Origin: Gp7-AA10 sp035636095
GTDB taxonomy: Bacteria; Acidobacteriota; Thermoanaerobaculia; Gp7-AA8
NCBI GenBank assembly: GCA_035636095.1
Contig: DASPZU010000025.1
Coordinates: 1-64,000, forward strand
DNA: 64,000 bases
Direction: 5' to 3'
Position numbers and translations under genes: made by a program. The notes below the pieces were generated by a model. It ran no database searches, was not told where the DNA came from, and was given only the letters and a program-made list of their open reading frames with translations. Below are positions 34,035 to 42,978 of this stretch, piece after piece (position 1 is the stretch's first letter; every line of letters starts with the position of its first letter).

Positions 34035-35948
34035 ATGACGCGTCTTCTCGATCACATCGACACTCCGGCTGACGTTCGCAAGCTCGATCGCAGCCAGCTT
34101 CCCCAGCTTGCACAGGAGATCCGCGAACGGATCATCGAGGTCGTCTCGCAGATCGGTGGCCACTTTGGCGGAAACCTCGGCATCGTCGAGCTGACGCTCG
34201 CGCTGCACTACGTCTTCGACACGCCACGCGATCAACTGGTCTTCGACACCGGCCATCAAAGCTATCCCCACAAGCTGATCTCCGGACGTCGCGATCGTTT
34301 TCATACCATCCGGCAGCACGACGGCATCTCGGGTTTCTGCAAGCGGGAAGAATCGGAATACGACGTTTTCAACGCCGGACATGCGTCAACGTCGATTTCC
34401 GCGGCGCTCGGCATCGCGGTCGCGCGCGATTTTCGCAAAGAGGATTACCGCGTCGTAGCGGTTGTCGGCGATGGCGCGCTTTCAGGCGGACTGGCGTTCG
34501 AAGGTCTGAATCAGGCCGGCCATCTCAAGCGAAAACTCTTCCTGGTGCTCAACGACAATGACATGTCGATCTCGACGAATGTCGGCGCGATGAGCGGCTA
34601 TCTGAATCAGATCATCAAGGGGCAACGCTATGTCCAGGCCAAGGATCTCGCCAAGGGCGTGATGGATAGGATTCCGATCATCGGCGGGAAGCTGCACGAA
34701 TTCGCGCACGACATGGAGCAGCTCGTCAAGCACATGATCGTTCCCGGCACGCTCTTCGAGGAGCTCGGCTTCAAATACCTCGGTCCCTACGATGGTCACG
34801 ACCTCGATGCGCTGATCGACCTCTTCGAGGAGAACAAGGACTACAACGGCCCGATCCTGGTGCACGTCATCACCAAGAAGGGGAAGGGCTACACGCCGGC
34901 GGAGAACAAGCCGATCTGGTCGCACGGTGTGACGCCCTTCGACATCGTGTCGGGCGAAGTGAAGAAGTCCGACAAGCCCGCGCCGCCGACCTACACCAAC
35001 GTCTTCGCGGAAACGTTGATCGAGCTTGCCAGGCGCGATACGAGAATCGTCGCGATCACCGCGGCCATGCCGGAAGGAACGGGTCTCGACAAGTTCGGCA
35101 AAGTGTTTCCCGATCGCATGTTCGACGTCGGCATTGCCGAGGAACACGCGGTGACGTTCTCGGGAGGGATGGCGACGCAGGGCATGAAGCCGGTTGCCGC
35201 GATCTACTCCACCTTTCTGCAGCGCGCATTCGACCAGGTCTTCCACGACGTCACGATCATGGATCTGCCGGTAGTGTTTGCGCTCGATCGTGGCGGCATC
35301 GCCGGCGCGGACGGCCCAACGCACCACGGCATCTACGACATGGCGTACTTGCGCGTGTTTCCGAACATGATGTGCATGGCGCCAAAGGACGAGAACGAGC
35401 TGCGGCACATGCTGAAGACGGCGCTCGAAACCGGTCATCCGACCTCGCTGCGCTATCCCCGCGGCAGCGGCGTCGGCGTTCCAATGGATTCGGAGTTGAA
35501 GTCGCTTCCGATCGGAAGAGGCGAAGTGATGCGGGAGGGCAGCGACGCCGCGATCTTCGCGATCGGAAACGAAGTCTGGCCCGCGATGCAGGCCGCAGAT
35601 CTGCTCGCCAAGGATGGAATCAACGTCGCAGTGATCAATGCCCGTTTCATCAAGCCGCTGGACGAGGAGCTGATCTCGCGTTATTGCCAGCCCGGCGCGA
35701 AAATCGTGACCGTCGAAGAAGGATCGCTGGCGGGCGGATTCGGCTCTGCCATCATGGAGCGCGTGCAGCAGCTGGGCATCGCCGACGTGCAGTTCCATCG
35801 CATCGGAATTCCGGACGAGTACGTGCACCACGGCGCGCAGGATGTGCTTCGCGCGCAATACGACCTGCACGCCGAGGGCATCGCCAAGCGCGTTCGTGAA
35901 TTCATCCGCGAGCGCGTCGAGCGTCCGCGGCTAGCGACGATCCGTTGA
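34035..35948 (+). CDS. dxs: 1-deoxy-D-xylulose-5-phosphate synthase
   Basis: Thiamine-diphosphate enzyme that makes DXP from pyruvate and glyceraldehyde-3-phosphate, the entry to the non-mevalonate pathway. FDTGHQSYPHKLISGR, VVGDGALSGGLAFEGLN (TPP/Mg motif) and LNDNDMSI are in the first domain. DVGIAEEHAVTFSGGMA (catalytic Glu) and FALDRGGIAGADGPTHHG are in the second, with the transketolase C domain after. Length of 637 aa is standard. The stop overlaps the next start (TGATG). Confidence 0.97.
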   Translation: MTRLLDHIDTPADVRKLDRSQLPQLAQEIRERIIEVVSQIGGHFGGNLGIVELTLALHYVFDTPRDQLVFDTGHQSYPHKLISGRRDRFHTIRQHDGISGFCKREESEYDVFNAGHASTSISAALGIAVARDFRKEDYRVVAVVGDGALSGGLAFEGLNQAGHLKRKLFLVLNDNDMSISTNVGAMSGYLNQIIKGQRYVQAKDLAKGVMDRIPIIGGKLHEFAHDMEQLVKHMIVPGTLFEELGFKYLGPYDGHDLDALIDLFEENKDYNGPILVHVITKKGKGYTPAENKPIWSHGVTPFDIVSGEVKKSDKPAPPTYTNVFAETLIELARRDTRIVAITAAMPEGTGLDKFGKVFPDRMFDVGIAEEHAVTFSGGMATQGMKPVAAIYSTFLQRAFDQVFHDVTIMDLPVVFALDRGGIAGADGPTHHGIYDMAYLRVFPNMMCMAPKDENELRHMLKTALETGHPTSLRYPRGSGVGVPMDSELKSLPIGRGEVMREGSDAAIFAIGNEVWPAMQAADLLAKDGINVAVINARFIKPLDEELISRYCQPGAKIVTVEEGSLAGGFGSAIMERVQQLGIADVQFHRIGIPDEYVHHGAQDVLRAQYDLHAEGIAKRVREFIRERVERPRLATIR

Positions 35949-36391
35949 TGTTCGCCGCTGCCGTCCTCATCGCCGCCACCACCCTGAGCCAGCGTCTGAC
36001 CGCGGAAGCGGAAGAGCTCCTCAAGATCGAGAGGAAGATCGCTGCCTCGCACGGTCTCGACTCCGTGATGTACGAAGATGTCCTCACGCTTCTCGACGAC
36101 GCCATCGACGCCGATCCCCACAATCTTCACGCACGCGCGCGCGCCGGCGAGGTCCTGCTTCTCAAGAGCAATCTCGGCGATGGGACGTTCGACGTCTGCA
36201 GTCTGCTCGACGCGCGCGACGAAGCCGATTACGTCCTGAGTCACGGCGCTGAGGCCGGCGATCAGTCGATCGCGCGGGGCGTGCTGAAAGCGATCGAGGC
36301 GATTCCAACGTCCGCGATTCCCGACCCGCCCTCGAGCTGCCAGGGCGGCGACGAAAGGCGACAGCACGGCACAAAATCGCGCTCGTCTTGA
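35948..36391 (+). CDS. hypothetical protein between dxs and tlyA
   Basis: A 147-aa protein of unknown family. The first residues (MFAAAVLIAATTLSQ) could be a weak signal peptide. The middle has a TPR-like helix pair around LLDDAIDADPHNLHARARAGEVLLL. The last 25 residues are polar and probably disordered. It starts on the dxs stop (TGATG) and its TGA overlaps the tlyA start region, so it is translated within the operon. Codon use looks like its neighbours. Confidence 0.55.
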   Translation: MFAAAVLIAATTLSQRLTAEAEELLKIERKIAASHGLDSVMYEDVLTLLDDAIDADPHNLHARARAGEVLLLKSNLGDGTFDVCSLLDARDEADYVLSHGAEAGDQSIARGVLKAIEAIPTSAIPDPPSSCQGGDERRQHGTKSRSS

Positions 36392-36392
36392 T

Positions 36393-37160
36393 GTGGCGTT
36401 GGTCGAGCGCGGCCTGGTCGAGACACGGTCGAAGGCGCAGTCGCTGATCATGGCGCGCCGCGTACTCGTCAACGGTCAGTTCGCCGACAAGCCGGGCACC
36501 CAGGTTCACATCGACGACCAGCTGCAGGTCACCGAGCTCGAGCATCCGTGGGTTGGGCGTGGGGGGATGAAACTGGCGCATGCGCTCGAACATTTCCAAA
36601 TCGATGTGGCAGAGAAAGTGTGTGCCGACATCGGCGCGTCGACCGGCGGTTTCACTGATGTGCTGCTGAAAAAAGGTGCAGTCAAGGTCTACGCCATCGA
36701 CGTCGGGTACGGCCAGCTCGACGCGTCCTTGCGCAACGACGCGCGCGTTGTGAATCGTGAGAAGGTCAATGCGCGCTTCCTCGAAGCGAGCGACTTCGAC
36801 GCAGCGGTCGATTTCGTGTCGATCGATGTTTCCTTCATCTCGCTGAAGCTGATCTTGCCGGCTGTCAGGAAATTCCTTCGTGGAGAGCTCATCGCGCTCA
36901 TCAAGCCGCAATTCGAAGTTGGTCGCGGCGATGTCGGCAAGGGCGGCATCGTTCGCGAAGCATCGAAGCGCCATGCCGCCGTTCAGTCGGTCGTCGACTT
37001 CGCTAAGGAAATCGGATTCGATGTGCGGGGTGTCGTGGAGAGCCCGGTGAAGGGGGCGGAGGGGAACGTCGAATATCTGATGAATGCGAAATTGCAAATT
37101 TCAAATTTCAAATTAAAAATTCGGAGTCAGGACATTTCCAATTCTTCATTTGAAATTTGA
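36393..37160 (+). CDS. tlyA: TlyA family rRNA (cytidine-2'-O)-methyltransferase
   Basis: A 255-aa RNA methyltransferase with an S4 RNA-binding domain (1-60: LVETRSKAQSLIMARRVLVNG) and a FtsJ-like Rossmann domain (CADIGASTGGFTDVLL for AdoMet, then the catalytic region with SIDVSFISLKLILP and LIKPQFE). The in-frame codons just before GTG 36393 read R-L-D, the conserved start of the S4 domain, but no usable start codon precedes them, so the N-terminus looks three residues short. The last about 24 residues (from NAKLQISNFK) are encoded by an AT-rich oligomer repeat. Usual length is about 245-270. Confidence 0.9.
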   Translation: MALVERGLVETRSKAQSLIMARRVLVNGQFADKPGTQVHIDDQLQVTELEHPWVGRGGMKLAHALEHFQIDVAEKVCADIGASTGGFTDVLLKKGAVKVYAIDVGYGQLDASLRNDARVVNREKVNARFLEASDFDAAVDFVSIDVSFISLKLILPAVRKFLRGELIALIKPQFEVGRGDVGKGGIVREASKRHAAVQSVVDFAKEIGFDVRGVVESPVKGAEGNVEYLMNAKLQISNFKLKIRSQDISNSSFEI

Positions 37161-37173
37161 AATTCTTAATTTC
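37088..37173. repeat. AT-rich inverted repeat of AAATTTCA oligomers (family G), overlapping the tlyA 3' end
   Basis: AAATTGCAAATTTCAAATTTC on the left is answered by GAAATTTGAAATTCTTAATTTC on the right. It is conspicuously AT-rich in a GC-rich region. It supplies the last codons and the stop of tlyA and reaches the end of the opposing rfbD gene. Confidence 0.8.
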
Positions 37174-38011
37174 ATCTCCCAGAAAGATACTCTTGCAAGC
37201 CCTCTCGCCACGACTCCGGCCTAACTCCCGTCAGCCGTTCATATCTCTCGGTCGAGAGCACCGAGTACGGCGGGCGGGCGGCAGGGCGGGGAAAGTCCTC
37301 GGTTAACACCGGCTTGAGCGCCACATCGGCCCCGAGCTCTTCGACGATCGCCCGCGCGAAGTCGAACCACGTGCAGTCCGGCGCGTCGGCGTAGTGGATC
37401 ATGCCGCGGGCGTCGAGATTCGCGATCCTGATGATCGCTGCGGTGAGATGCGGCGTGTAGGTCGGCCGTCCCCGCTGATCGTTCACGACGCGCAGCGGAT
37501 TTGTTCCTTTTTCGATCTGCTTGCGGATGGCCTCGACGAAATTCGCACCGTTCACGCCGAAGAGCCATGACGTTCGCACGATCACGTGCTTTCGCGCGTG
37601 CGATGCCGCGTGCTCGCCCAGGAGTTTGGAGCGGCCGTAGACGGAGAGGGGAGCGGTGCGGTCGTTGATGTCGTACGGCACCTGGCTGCGGCCGTCGAAC
37701 ACGAAATCGGTCGAGAGGTGCACCAGCAGCGCCTCGACAGCATTGGCGGCCTCGGCCAGCAGCTCGACCGACGAGCCGTTGATGGCATTGGCCAGCCGCT
37801 CGTTCGATTCGGAGTCATCGACGCGCGTGTATCCGGCGCAATTGACGATGATCGATGGCCGCGCGTCGACGACCGCCGCCGTCACCGCCCGGGAGTCAGT
37901 GATGTCGAGATCGGATCGAGTAAGAGGAAGGAAATCTTCGCCGCGGGCCGCCAGCGCATTCCGCAGGTCGCTTCCGACCATGCCTCCTGCGCCGGTGATC
38001 AGCCACTTCAC
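37172..38011 (-). CDS. rfbD: dTDP-4-dehydrorhamnose reductase
   Basis: Extended SDR that reduces dTDP-4-keto-L-rhamnose to dTDP-L-rhamnose for surface glycans. ITGAGGMVGSDL binds NADPH, HLSTDFVFDG and YGRSKLLGE (catalytic Tyr-Lys) are present, then VRTSWLFG and YSVLSTERYERLTG near the C-terminus. Length of 279 aa is normal. No other rfb gene is adjacent. It overlaps tatA by four bases and converges on tlyA. Confidence 0.92.
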   Translation of the reverse strand: MKWLITGAGGMVGSDLRNALAARGEDFLPLTRSDLDITDSRAVTAAVVDARPSIIVNCAGYTRVDDSESNERLANAINGSSVELLAEAANAVEALLVHLSTDFVFDGRSQVPYDINDRTAPLSVYGRSKLLGEHAASHARKHVIVRTSWLFGVNGANFVEAIRKQIEKGTNPLRVVNDQRGRPTYTPHLTAAIIRIANLDARGMIHYADAPDCTWFDFARAIVEELGADVALKPVLTEDFPRPAARPPYSVLSTERYERLTGVRPESWREGLQEYLSGR

Positions 38012-38196
38012 GCCGGAGTGTTTTTCTTTTCGTCCGGAATCTGCTTCTTGTCCTCGCGCGCTTTTAGCCCGTCGCGGAAGTTGGAGATGCCCTCTCCGAG
38101 TCCACGGCCAAGCTGGGGCAGCTTGCCAGCGCCGAACACCACCAGAATGATGAGGAAGATCACGAGCAGTTCAGGAAGTCCCAGTGAGCCGAACAT
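38008..38196 (-). CDS. tatA: Sec-independent protein translocase subunit TatA/TatE
   Basis: A 62-aa subunit of the twin-arginine translocase. A single hydrophobic helix (LGLPELLVIFLIILVVFG) is followed by the hinge GAGKLPQLGRGLGEGI and an amphipathic helix with a charged Lys-rich tail. FGAGKLPQLGRGLG is the family signature. No tatB/tatC is nearby. It is followed by rfbD with a four-base overlap. Confidence 0.93.
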   Translation of the reverse strand: MFGSLGLPELLVIFLIILVVFGAGKLPQLGRGLGEGISNFRDGLKAREDKKQIPDEKKNTPA

Positions 38197-38278
38197 TCAG
38201 CCTCCGCGGTCAGTCTATAACACTGACGCCGGCCCGCGGGATTTCGTGTACCGGAGCGACTGTTAACATCGCGCTGCG

Positions 38279-40492
38279 ATGATCGACCTCTCCGCCCTCA
38301 ATCCTCAGCAACGCGAAGCGGTTACCCACGAGGGCGGCCCGCTTCTTGTGCTCGCGGGCGCGGGCTCGGGCAAGACGCGCGTGATCACCTATCGCATTGC
38401 GTGGCTCATCAGCGAGCGCGGCGTGCATCCATCGCAGATCCTGGCGGTGACCTTCACCAACAAGGCTGCCAGCGAGATGCTCAGCCGCGTCGAGCACCTC
38501 GTCCCGCAGCGCGGGATCGGCGCACGCCCGTGGATCGGGACGTTTCACTCCACTTCCCTGCGCATGCTTCGCCGCTACGCCGACCGCCTCGGCTTCACCA
38601 AATCGTTCGCGATCTATGACACCGCGGATCAGTTGACGCTGGTGCGCCGCGTGATGCGCGAGCTGCAGATGAGCGACGACGCTTTTCCGCCGCGCGCGAT
38701 TTTGAACCGCATTTCGAACGCCAAGAACGATCTGATCGGACCCGCGGAGTACGAAAAACACAACATCGACTTCTTCGGCGCGCGGGTTTCGGAGATCTAC
38801 AGGCTGTATCAGCGGCGTCTCAAGGAATTCGACGCCATGGACTTCGATGACCTGATCGGCAATTACGTTTTGCTCCTGCAGCAGAACGACGACGTCCGCA
38901 GCGAGCTGCACCATCGCTTTCCGCATCTGCTCATCGACGAATATCAAGATACTAATCATGCACAATATATATTGATAAAACTCCTGGCCGGTCCGAATGG
39001 CAACGTCGTCGCTGTCGGTGACGAAGACCAGTCCATCTACCGATTCCGCGGCGCGGACATCAACAACATCCTCAATTTCGAGCGCGATTTTCCCGGCGCG
39101 CGCATCATCAAGCTGGAACAGAATTACCGCTCGACCGGCAACATCCTCGACGCCGCCACCGGCGTGGTATCCAACAACGTCGCGCGAAAAGGGAAGCGGC
39201 TCTTCACCGACTCGGGCAGCGGCGAGAAAGTCCGCATCGTGAGTGCCAGCACCGACCGCGAGGAGGCGCAATTCGTCCTCGAAAAAATTCTGGCGCTGCA
39301 GCCGCAATACAAACTATCGGATTTCGCGGTTCTCTTTCGGACCAATGCACAGTCACGGCCGTTCGAAGAGGAATTGCTCCGCGCCAATCTGCCCTACTCC
39401 GTCGTCGGCGGCGTGAAGTTTTACGAGCGTGCCGAGATCAAGGACATCCTGGCCTTCGTTCGCCTGGCCGTGCGGCCGTACGACACGCCCTCAGTCGAGC
39501 GCGTCATCAACGTTCCATCTCGCGGGATCGGCGACACGACGCTGAAAACGCTGGACGAGGAAGCAAGCCGCGCCAACGCCTCGCTGTGGAGCATCATCGA
39601 GGGACGACTCGATTTTCTGCCGCCGCGCGCGTCCAAAGCCGTCAGCGAGTTCCGCGAGATCATCCACGACCTGCAGCGGGCGGCCACCAATCCCGTTCCC
39701 GACTTTATCGATTACGTCCTGCTGCGCACCGGGTATCGGCGCATGCTGCAGGACTCGCGCGACGTGCAGGACGAATCGCGACTGCAGAATCTCGATGAGC
39801 TGGTCAACTCTGCCCGCGAGTTCGTGGAGCAGAATCCGACCGCCTCGCTCGGCGACTACCTCGACTCCCTGACGCTGATGACCGATCTCGATCGCTACGA
39901 ATCACAGAAGGGCGTCACGCTGATGACGCTGCACGCCGCGAAAGGGCTCGAATTCAAAATCGTTTTTCTGGCCGGAATGGAGGAGGGCATCCTCCCGCAT
40001 TCGCAATCGCTCGAGGAGAGCGATGACGTCGAGGAAGAGCGACGGCTGTGCTACGTCGGAATGACGCGCGCGCGCGAGCAGCTCTACTGCCTCTACGCCC
40101 TCGAGCGCCGTGTGCACGGCATGATGCGCGATCAACGCCCTTCGGCATTCGTTCAGGAGATCCCGGAGCGGGTGAAAGAGGAAGTGCGGCTGGGACGCCC
40201 CTCACCCGGCCGCTGGGCACCCTCTCCCCGCGCGGCGGGGAGAGGGGCAGGCGTGCTCTCTTTCTTCAAGAACGCCCCCGTGCAGTTTGATCCGAATTCG
40301 ATCCGTCCGGCGCGATCGGAGCCGCGCTCGGAGGAGCTCAAGCGCGGTGCGCGCGTCCGCCACGACCAATTCGGCGACGGAACGATCCTGACCATGGAAG
40401 GAAACGGGCCCGAGGCGAAGCTGACCGTCTACTTCGATCGCGCCGGATCGAAGAAATTCATCGCAAAATACGCGAAGCTCACGAGGATTTGA
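38279..40492 (+). CDS. pcrA: UvrD/PcrA-type ATP-dependent DNA helicase
   Basis: Superfamily 1A 3'-5' helicase, 737 aa. LNPQQREAVTHEGGPLLVLAGAGSGKTRV holds the Q motif and Walker A; TFTNKAASEML (Ia), LLIDEYQDTN (Walker B), GDEDQSIYRFRGAD (III), EQNYRS (IV), VTLMTLHAAKGLEF (V) and CYVGMTRAREQLY (VI) are all seen. The C-terminal Tudor-like segment (ARVRHDQFGDGTIL) is typical of PcrA. The linker before it (residues about 640-658) is encoded by a palindromic element. It is convergent with an SDR gene by 14 bases. Confidence 0.96.
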   Translation: MIDLSALNPQQREAVTHEGGPLLVLAGAGSGKTRVITYRIAWLISERGVHPSQILAVTFTNKAASEMLSRVEHLVPQRGIGARPWIGTFHSTSLRMLRRYADRLGFTKSFAIYDTADQLTLVRRVMRELQMSDDAFPPRAILNRISNAKNDLIGPAEYEKHNIDFFGARVSEIYRLYQRRLKEFDAMDFDDLIGNYVLLLQQNDDVRSELHHRFPHLLIDEYQDTNHAQYILIKLLAGPNGNVVAVGDEDQSIYRFRGADINNILNFERDFPGARIIKLEQNYRSTGNILDAATGVVSNNVARKGKRLFTDSGSGEKVRIVSASTDREEAQFVLEKILALQPQYKLSDFAVLFRTNAQSRPFEEELLRANLPYSVVGGVKFYERAEIKDILAFVRLAVRPYDTPSVERVINVPSRGIGDTTLKTLDEEASRANASLWSIIEGRLDFLPPRASKAVSEFREIIHDLQRAATNPVPDFIDYVLLRTGYRRMLQDSRDVQDESRLQNLDELVNSAREFVEQNPTASLGDYLDSLTLMTDLDRYESQKGVTLMTLHAAKGLEFKIVFLAGMEEGILPHSQSLEESDDVEEERRLCYVGMTRAREQLYCLYALERRVHGMMRDQRPSAFVQEIPERVKEEVRLGRPSPGRWAPSPRAAGRGAGVLSFFKNAPVQFDPNSIRPARSEPRSEELKRGARVRHDQFGDGTILTMEGNGPEAKLTVYFDRAGSKKFIAKYAKLTRI
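40197..40248. repeat. palindromic element inside pcrA (family B, reverse orientation)
   Basis: GCCCCTCACCCGG at the left and CTCCCCGCGCGGCGGGGAG then GAGGGGC at the right match the reverse complement of 33106-33159. It is read in frame and gives a Pro/Gly/Arg-rich linker between the helicase core and the C-terminal domain. Confidence 0.85.
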
Positions 40493-41462
40493 TCGCGATC
40501 AGTCCGAGTGCGAACAGAGCCGCGCCCGCCACAATCCATGCGCGCTTTTTGTTGAGCTCGAAGGTAGTGCTTCGTGCGACCGCCCGGTCATCGAAGACGC
40601 CGTGCGCGCCGTGATCGCCGGGTAGCGGGCTCCACAAATTGTTAGGCCGAGCCGGATCCTCAGGCTGGTCAGTCATCTGTGCATCGTATCCATGGCGCGC
40701 CAGGTAATGATCGGCGAGTCCGGGCACGAAGTTGTTGCCGATGACGGCAACTGAAGTGGTCCAGGCGACGTTGACCTCGCGTCGACCGCTGTAAGCGGCC
40801 CATACGATTGCTTCCGCTGCGATCTCAGGCTGAAAAATCGGTGGCACCGGCTGCCCCTTTCGCGGGAGACGACTCTTCACCCATCGGAACTGCGGCGTGT
40901 TGAGGGCGGGCATGTTGACCATGACGACGCGAACGTTGCTGTTGTCGTGAATCAATTCGCACCGCAGCGAGTCATGAAATCCCTGCACCGCATGTTTTGC
41001 GGCGCAGTACGCCGACTGCAATGGAATGCCACGGTACGCCAGCGCCGATCCCACTTGTACGATCGTCCCGCGATCGCGCGGTTGCATCCGTCGGAGCGCG
41101 GCCAGCGTTCCCCAGATGGTGCCGTGATATGTGACCTCGGTGACGCGGCGATATTCGTCGGGTTCCATCTCCATGATCGGCGAGAAGACCGATAACATCG
41201 CGTTGTTGATCCAGATGTCGATCGGGCCGAATGCCCTCTCCACTTCGCCGGCCGCCCGCTCGACGGCGTCATGGTCCGAGATATCCAGGGGCAGGACCAG
41301 TGCCTGTCCGCCGGCAGCCTCGATTTCGCGCTTCGCGCCTTCGAGGCCATCGCGGCCGCGGGCGATCAGCCCGACTTTTGCTTTGCGTTTGCCAAATGCC
41401 TGTGCCGTAGCGCGGCCGACGCCGGCCGACGCGCCTGTGATGACAACCACTTCCGGCTGCAT
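40479..41462 (-). CDS. SDR family oxidoreductase with C-terminal membrane helix
   Basis: A 327-aa classical short-chain dehydrogenase: GASAGVGRATA (cofactor), NNAM (variant of NNAG), VGSALAYRG (Ser) and SAYCAAKHAVQG (Tyr-Lys). IARGRDG after strand 2 suggests NADPH. The C-terminal 20 residues form one hydrophobic helix after a basic NKKR stretch, so the enzyme is probably tethered to the inner membrane. It overlaps pcrA's 3' end. Divergent from a small membrane-protein gene 20 bases away. Substrate unknown. Confidence 0.85.
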   Translation of the reverse strand: MQPEVVVITGASAGVGRATAQAFGKRKAKVGLIARGRDGLEGAKREIEAAGGQALVLPLDISDHDAVERAAGEVERAFGPIDIWINNAMLSVFSPIMEMEPDEYRRVTEVTYHGTIWGTLAALRRMQPRDRGTIVQVGSALAYRGIPLQSAYCAAKHAVQGFHDSLRCELIHDNSNVRVVMVNMPALNTPQFRWVKSRLPRKGQPVPPIFQPEIAAEAIVWAAYSGRREVNVAWTTSVAVIGNNFVPGLADHYLARHGYDAQMTDQPEDPARPNNLWSPLPGDHGAHGVFDDRAVARSTTFELNKKRAWIVAGAALFALGLIAIKSS

Positions 41463-41482
41463 GCGATGATTCGAAGCAAGAC

Positions 41483-41965
41483 ATGAACCTGCCCTCGATC
41501 TTCCTGTGGGGATTCGCCGCCACGGTTGTCCTCACCTCGCTGACCATCGCGGGCCAGTCCCTCGGCCTAACACGCATCGATATTCCGTTCATCCTGGGCA
41601 CGATCTTCACGCCCAACCGCGATCGCGCCAAGGTCATCGGTCTGCTCGTGCACCTGTTCAACGGCTGGATCTTCGCGCTGGTCTACGGACTCTTCTTCCA
41701 GAGCCTTCACGTGGCTAACTGGTGGTTCGGCGCGATCATCGGCCTCGTTCAGGGCATCTTCGTAGTCGTGGCGGTTCTGCCGCTCCTTCCTGGAATTCAT
41801 CCTCGAATGGTTTCCGATTTTCGAGGCCCCGAGCCGACGCGTCTTCTCGAGCCGCCCGGATTTCTCGCGATGAATTACGGCCGGATGACGCCCGTGGTCA
41901 CCATCATCGCCCACGCAATCTATGGCGCGGTCCTCGGCGCGTTCTACGTGCTACATTCCGGCTGA
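41483..41965 (+). CDS. conserved-looking membrane protein of unknown function
   Basis: A 160-aa protein with four hydrophobic helices: LWGFAATVVLTSLTIAG at the N-terminus, GLLVHLFNGWIFALVYGLFF, FGAIIGLVQGIFVVVAVLPLL, and VVTIIAHAIYGAVLGAFYVL. A polar loop lies before the last helix. I do not recognise the family. It starts a three-gene run; its stop overlaps the next start (TGATG). Confidence 0.65.
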   Translation: MNLPSIFLWGFAATVVLTSLTIAGQSLGLTRIDIPFILGTIFTPNRDRAKVIGLLVHLFNGWIFALVYGLFFQSLHVANWWFGAIIGLVQGIFVVVAVLPLLPGIHPRMVSDFRGPEPTRLLEPPGFLAMNYGRMTPVVTIIAHAIYGAVLGAFYVLHSG

Positions 41966-42360
41966 TGATTCGGTTGCGCGCGCTGCTCCTGGCGGTTGCG
42001 TTCACAGCGTGTCAAAGCGTGGCGGTCGTTCCGCATCATTCGATGGTTGCCGACCGTCTGTTCTTCGGCCGCAACATTCCAATGGGCGGAACGGTCACCG
42101 ACGTCGAGTGGGAGCGCTTTCTTCGCTCGGTGATCACGCCGCGATTCCCGAAGGGTCTGACGATCTGGCAGGCCAGCGGTCAGTGGCTCGATCCACGCGG
42201 CGAGGTCGTGCGAGAGCCGGTCTTCGTGGTTGAGATTTTTCACGAGATCAGCGAACAGGACGACGTTTCCATCGCGGCCATCGCGGCCGAATACAAGAAA
42301 CGATTCGGACAGGACGCCGTGCTGCGAATCACAACGCCGTCCGAGACGCGATTTTATTGA
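41965..42360 (+). CDS. DUF3574-type lipoprotein
   Basis: A 131-aa exported protein. MIRLRALLLAVAFTAC looks like a lipoprotein signal ending in Cys. The mature domain ADRLFFGRNIPMGGTVTDVEWERFLRSV, TPRFPKGLTIW and GQWLDPRGEVVREP matches the DUF3574 pattern. No activity is known for this family. Its start overlaps the preceding stop, and the next gene begins 10 bases on. Confidence 0.72.
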   Translation: MIRLRALLLAVAFTACQSVAVVPHHSMVADRLFFGRNIPMGGTVTDVEWERFLRSVITPRFPKGLTIWQASGQWLDPRGEVVREPVFVVEIFHEISEQDDVSIAAIAAEYKKRFGQDAVLRITTPSETRFY

Positions 42361-42370
42361 GGGGGAAGCC

Positions 42371-42829
42371 ATGATTTTTGCGCTCGCGCTCTTCGCTGTA
42401 GCTGTCGACCAGCCCGGAAAAATTTGTCCCGATCCGCGGAACTCAAAATGCGTTGGATGGACCTGGCACGACCTCGGATTTGCAACGCCGAAAGACGAGG
42501 TTGCCCGCGATGAATTTCGCTCCGGGACGTTCTACGCCGTCGTGCTCAAGACGATACCCAAGTGCAGCATCACGCGCGCGCAGCTCGCCGACATCCAGAA
42601 GCTATTTCCCGCGAACAAAGTCTTCGCGTCACGCATGGGGTGCGAGTCGGAAGAAGGCAGCGACGAAGCGATCTCGTACACCAACGTTAACGCGAAGGTC
42701 GGCTTCATCGCGGTCTATGCCGGCGCGACTCCGGCGCAAGCCGCAGAATTCCTGAAGCGCGTCAACGCTACCGGGAAGTATCCTGGGGCCAACGTGCGGA
42801 AAATGCAGGCGGTTTTGGTTTACCCGTGA
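42371..42829 (+). CDS. secreted hypothetical protein
   Basis: A 152-aa protein with a short hydrophobic N-terminus (MIFALALFAVAV) that is probably a signal peptide, followed by a globular domain with four cysteines (KICPDPRNSKC, PKCSI, MGCES) that may form disulfides. The segment from FYAVVLKT to the C-terminus alternates strand and helix in a SPOR-like way (FIAVYAGATPAQAAEFLKRV), but I cannot confirm this. GGGGGAAG precedes the ATG. Confidence 0.55.
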   Translation: MIFALALFAVAVDQPGKICPDPRNSKCVGWTWHDLGFATPKDEVARDEFRSGTFYAVVLKTIPKCSITRAQLADIQKLFPANKVFASRMGCESEEGSDEAISYTNVNAKVGFIAVYAGATPAQAAEFLKRVNATGKYPGANVRKMQAVLVYP

Positions 42830-42978
42830 TTACCCATTCAATCCAGGAATGGCGCGGCTATCGATGGTGATCGCGGCTTTCGGCGCGTAGCTGCTCGGAT
42901 CGCACCGAACTCGCGAAAGCTTCTCGTAATTTTCAATTGCGGGAGGCGAGGAAGCCGTTGTCGAAGACGATTGGATAG

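Noticed and set aside
34482..35870. 462-codon minus-strand frame opposite dxs
   Set aside because: Shadow of a textbook Dxs gene; translation has no motif.
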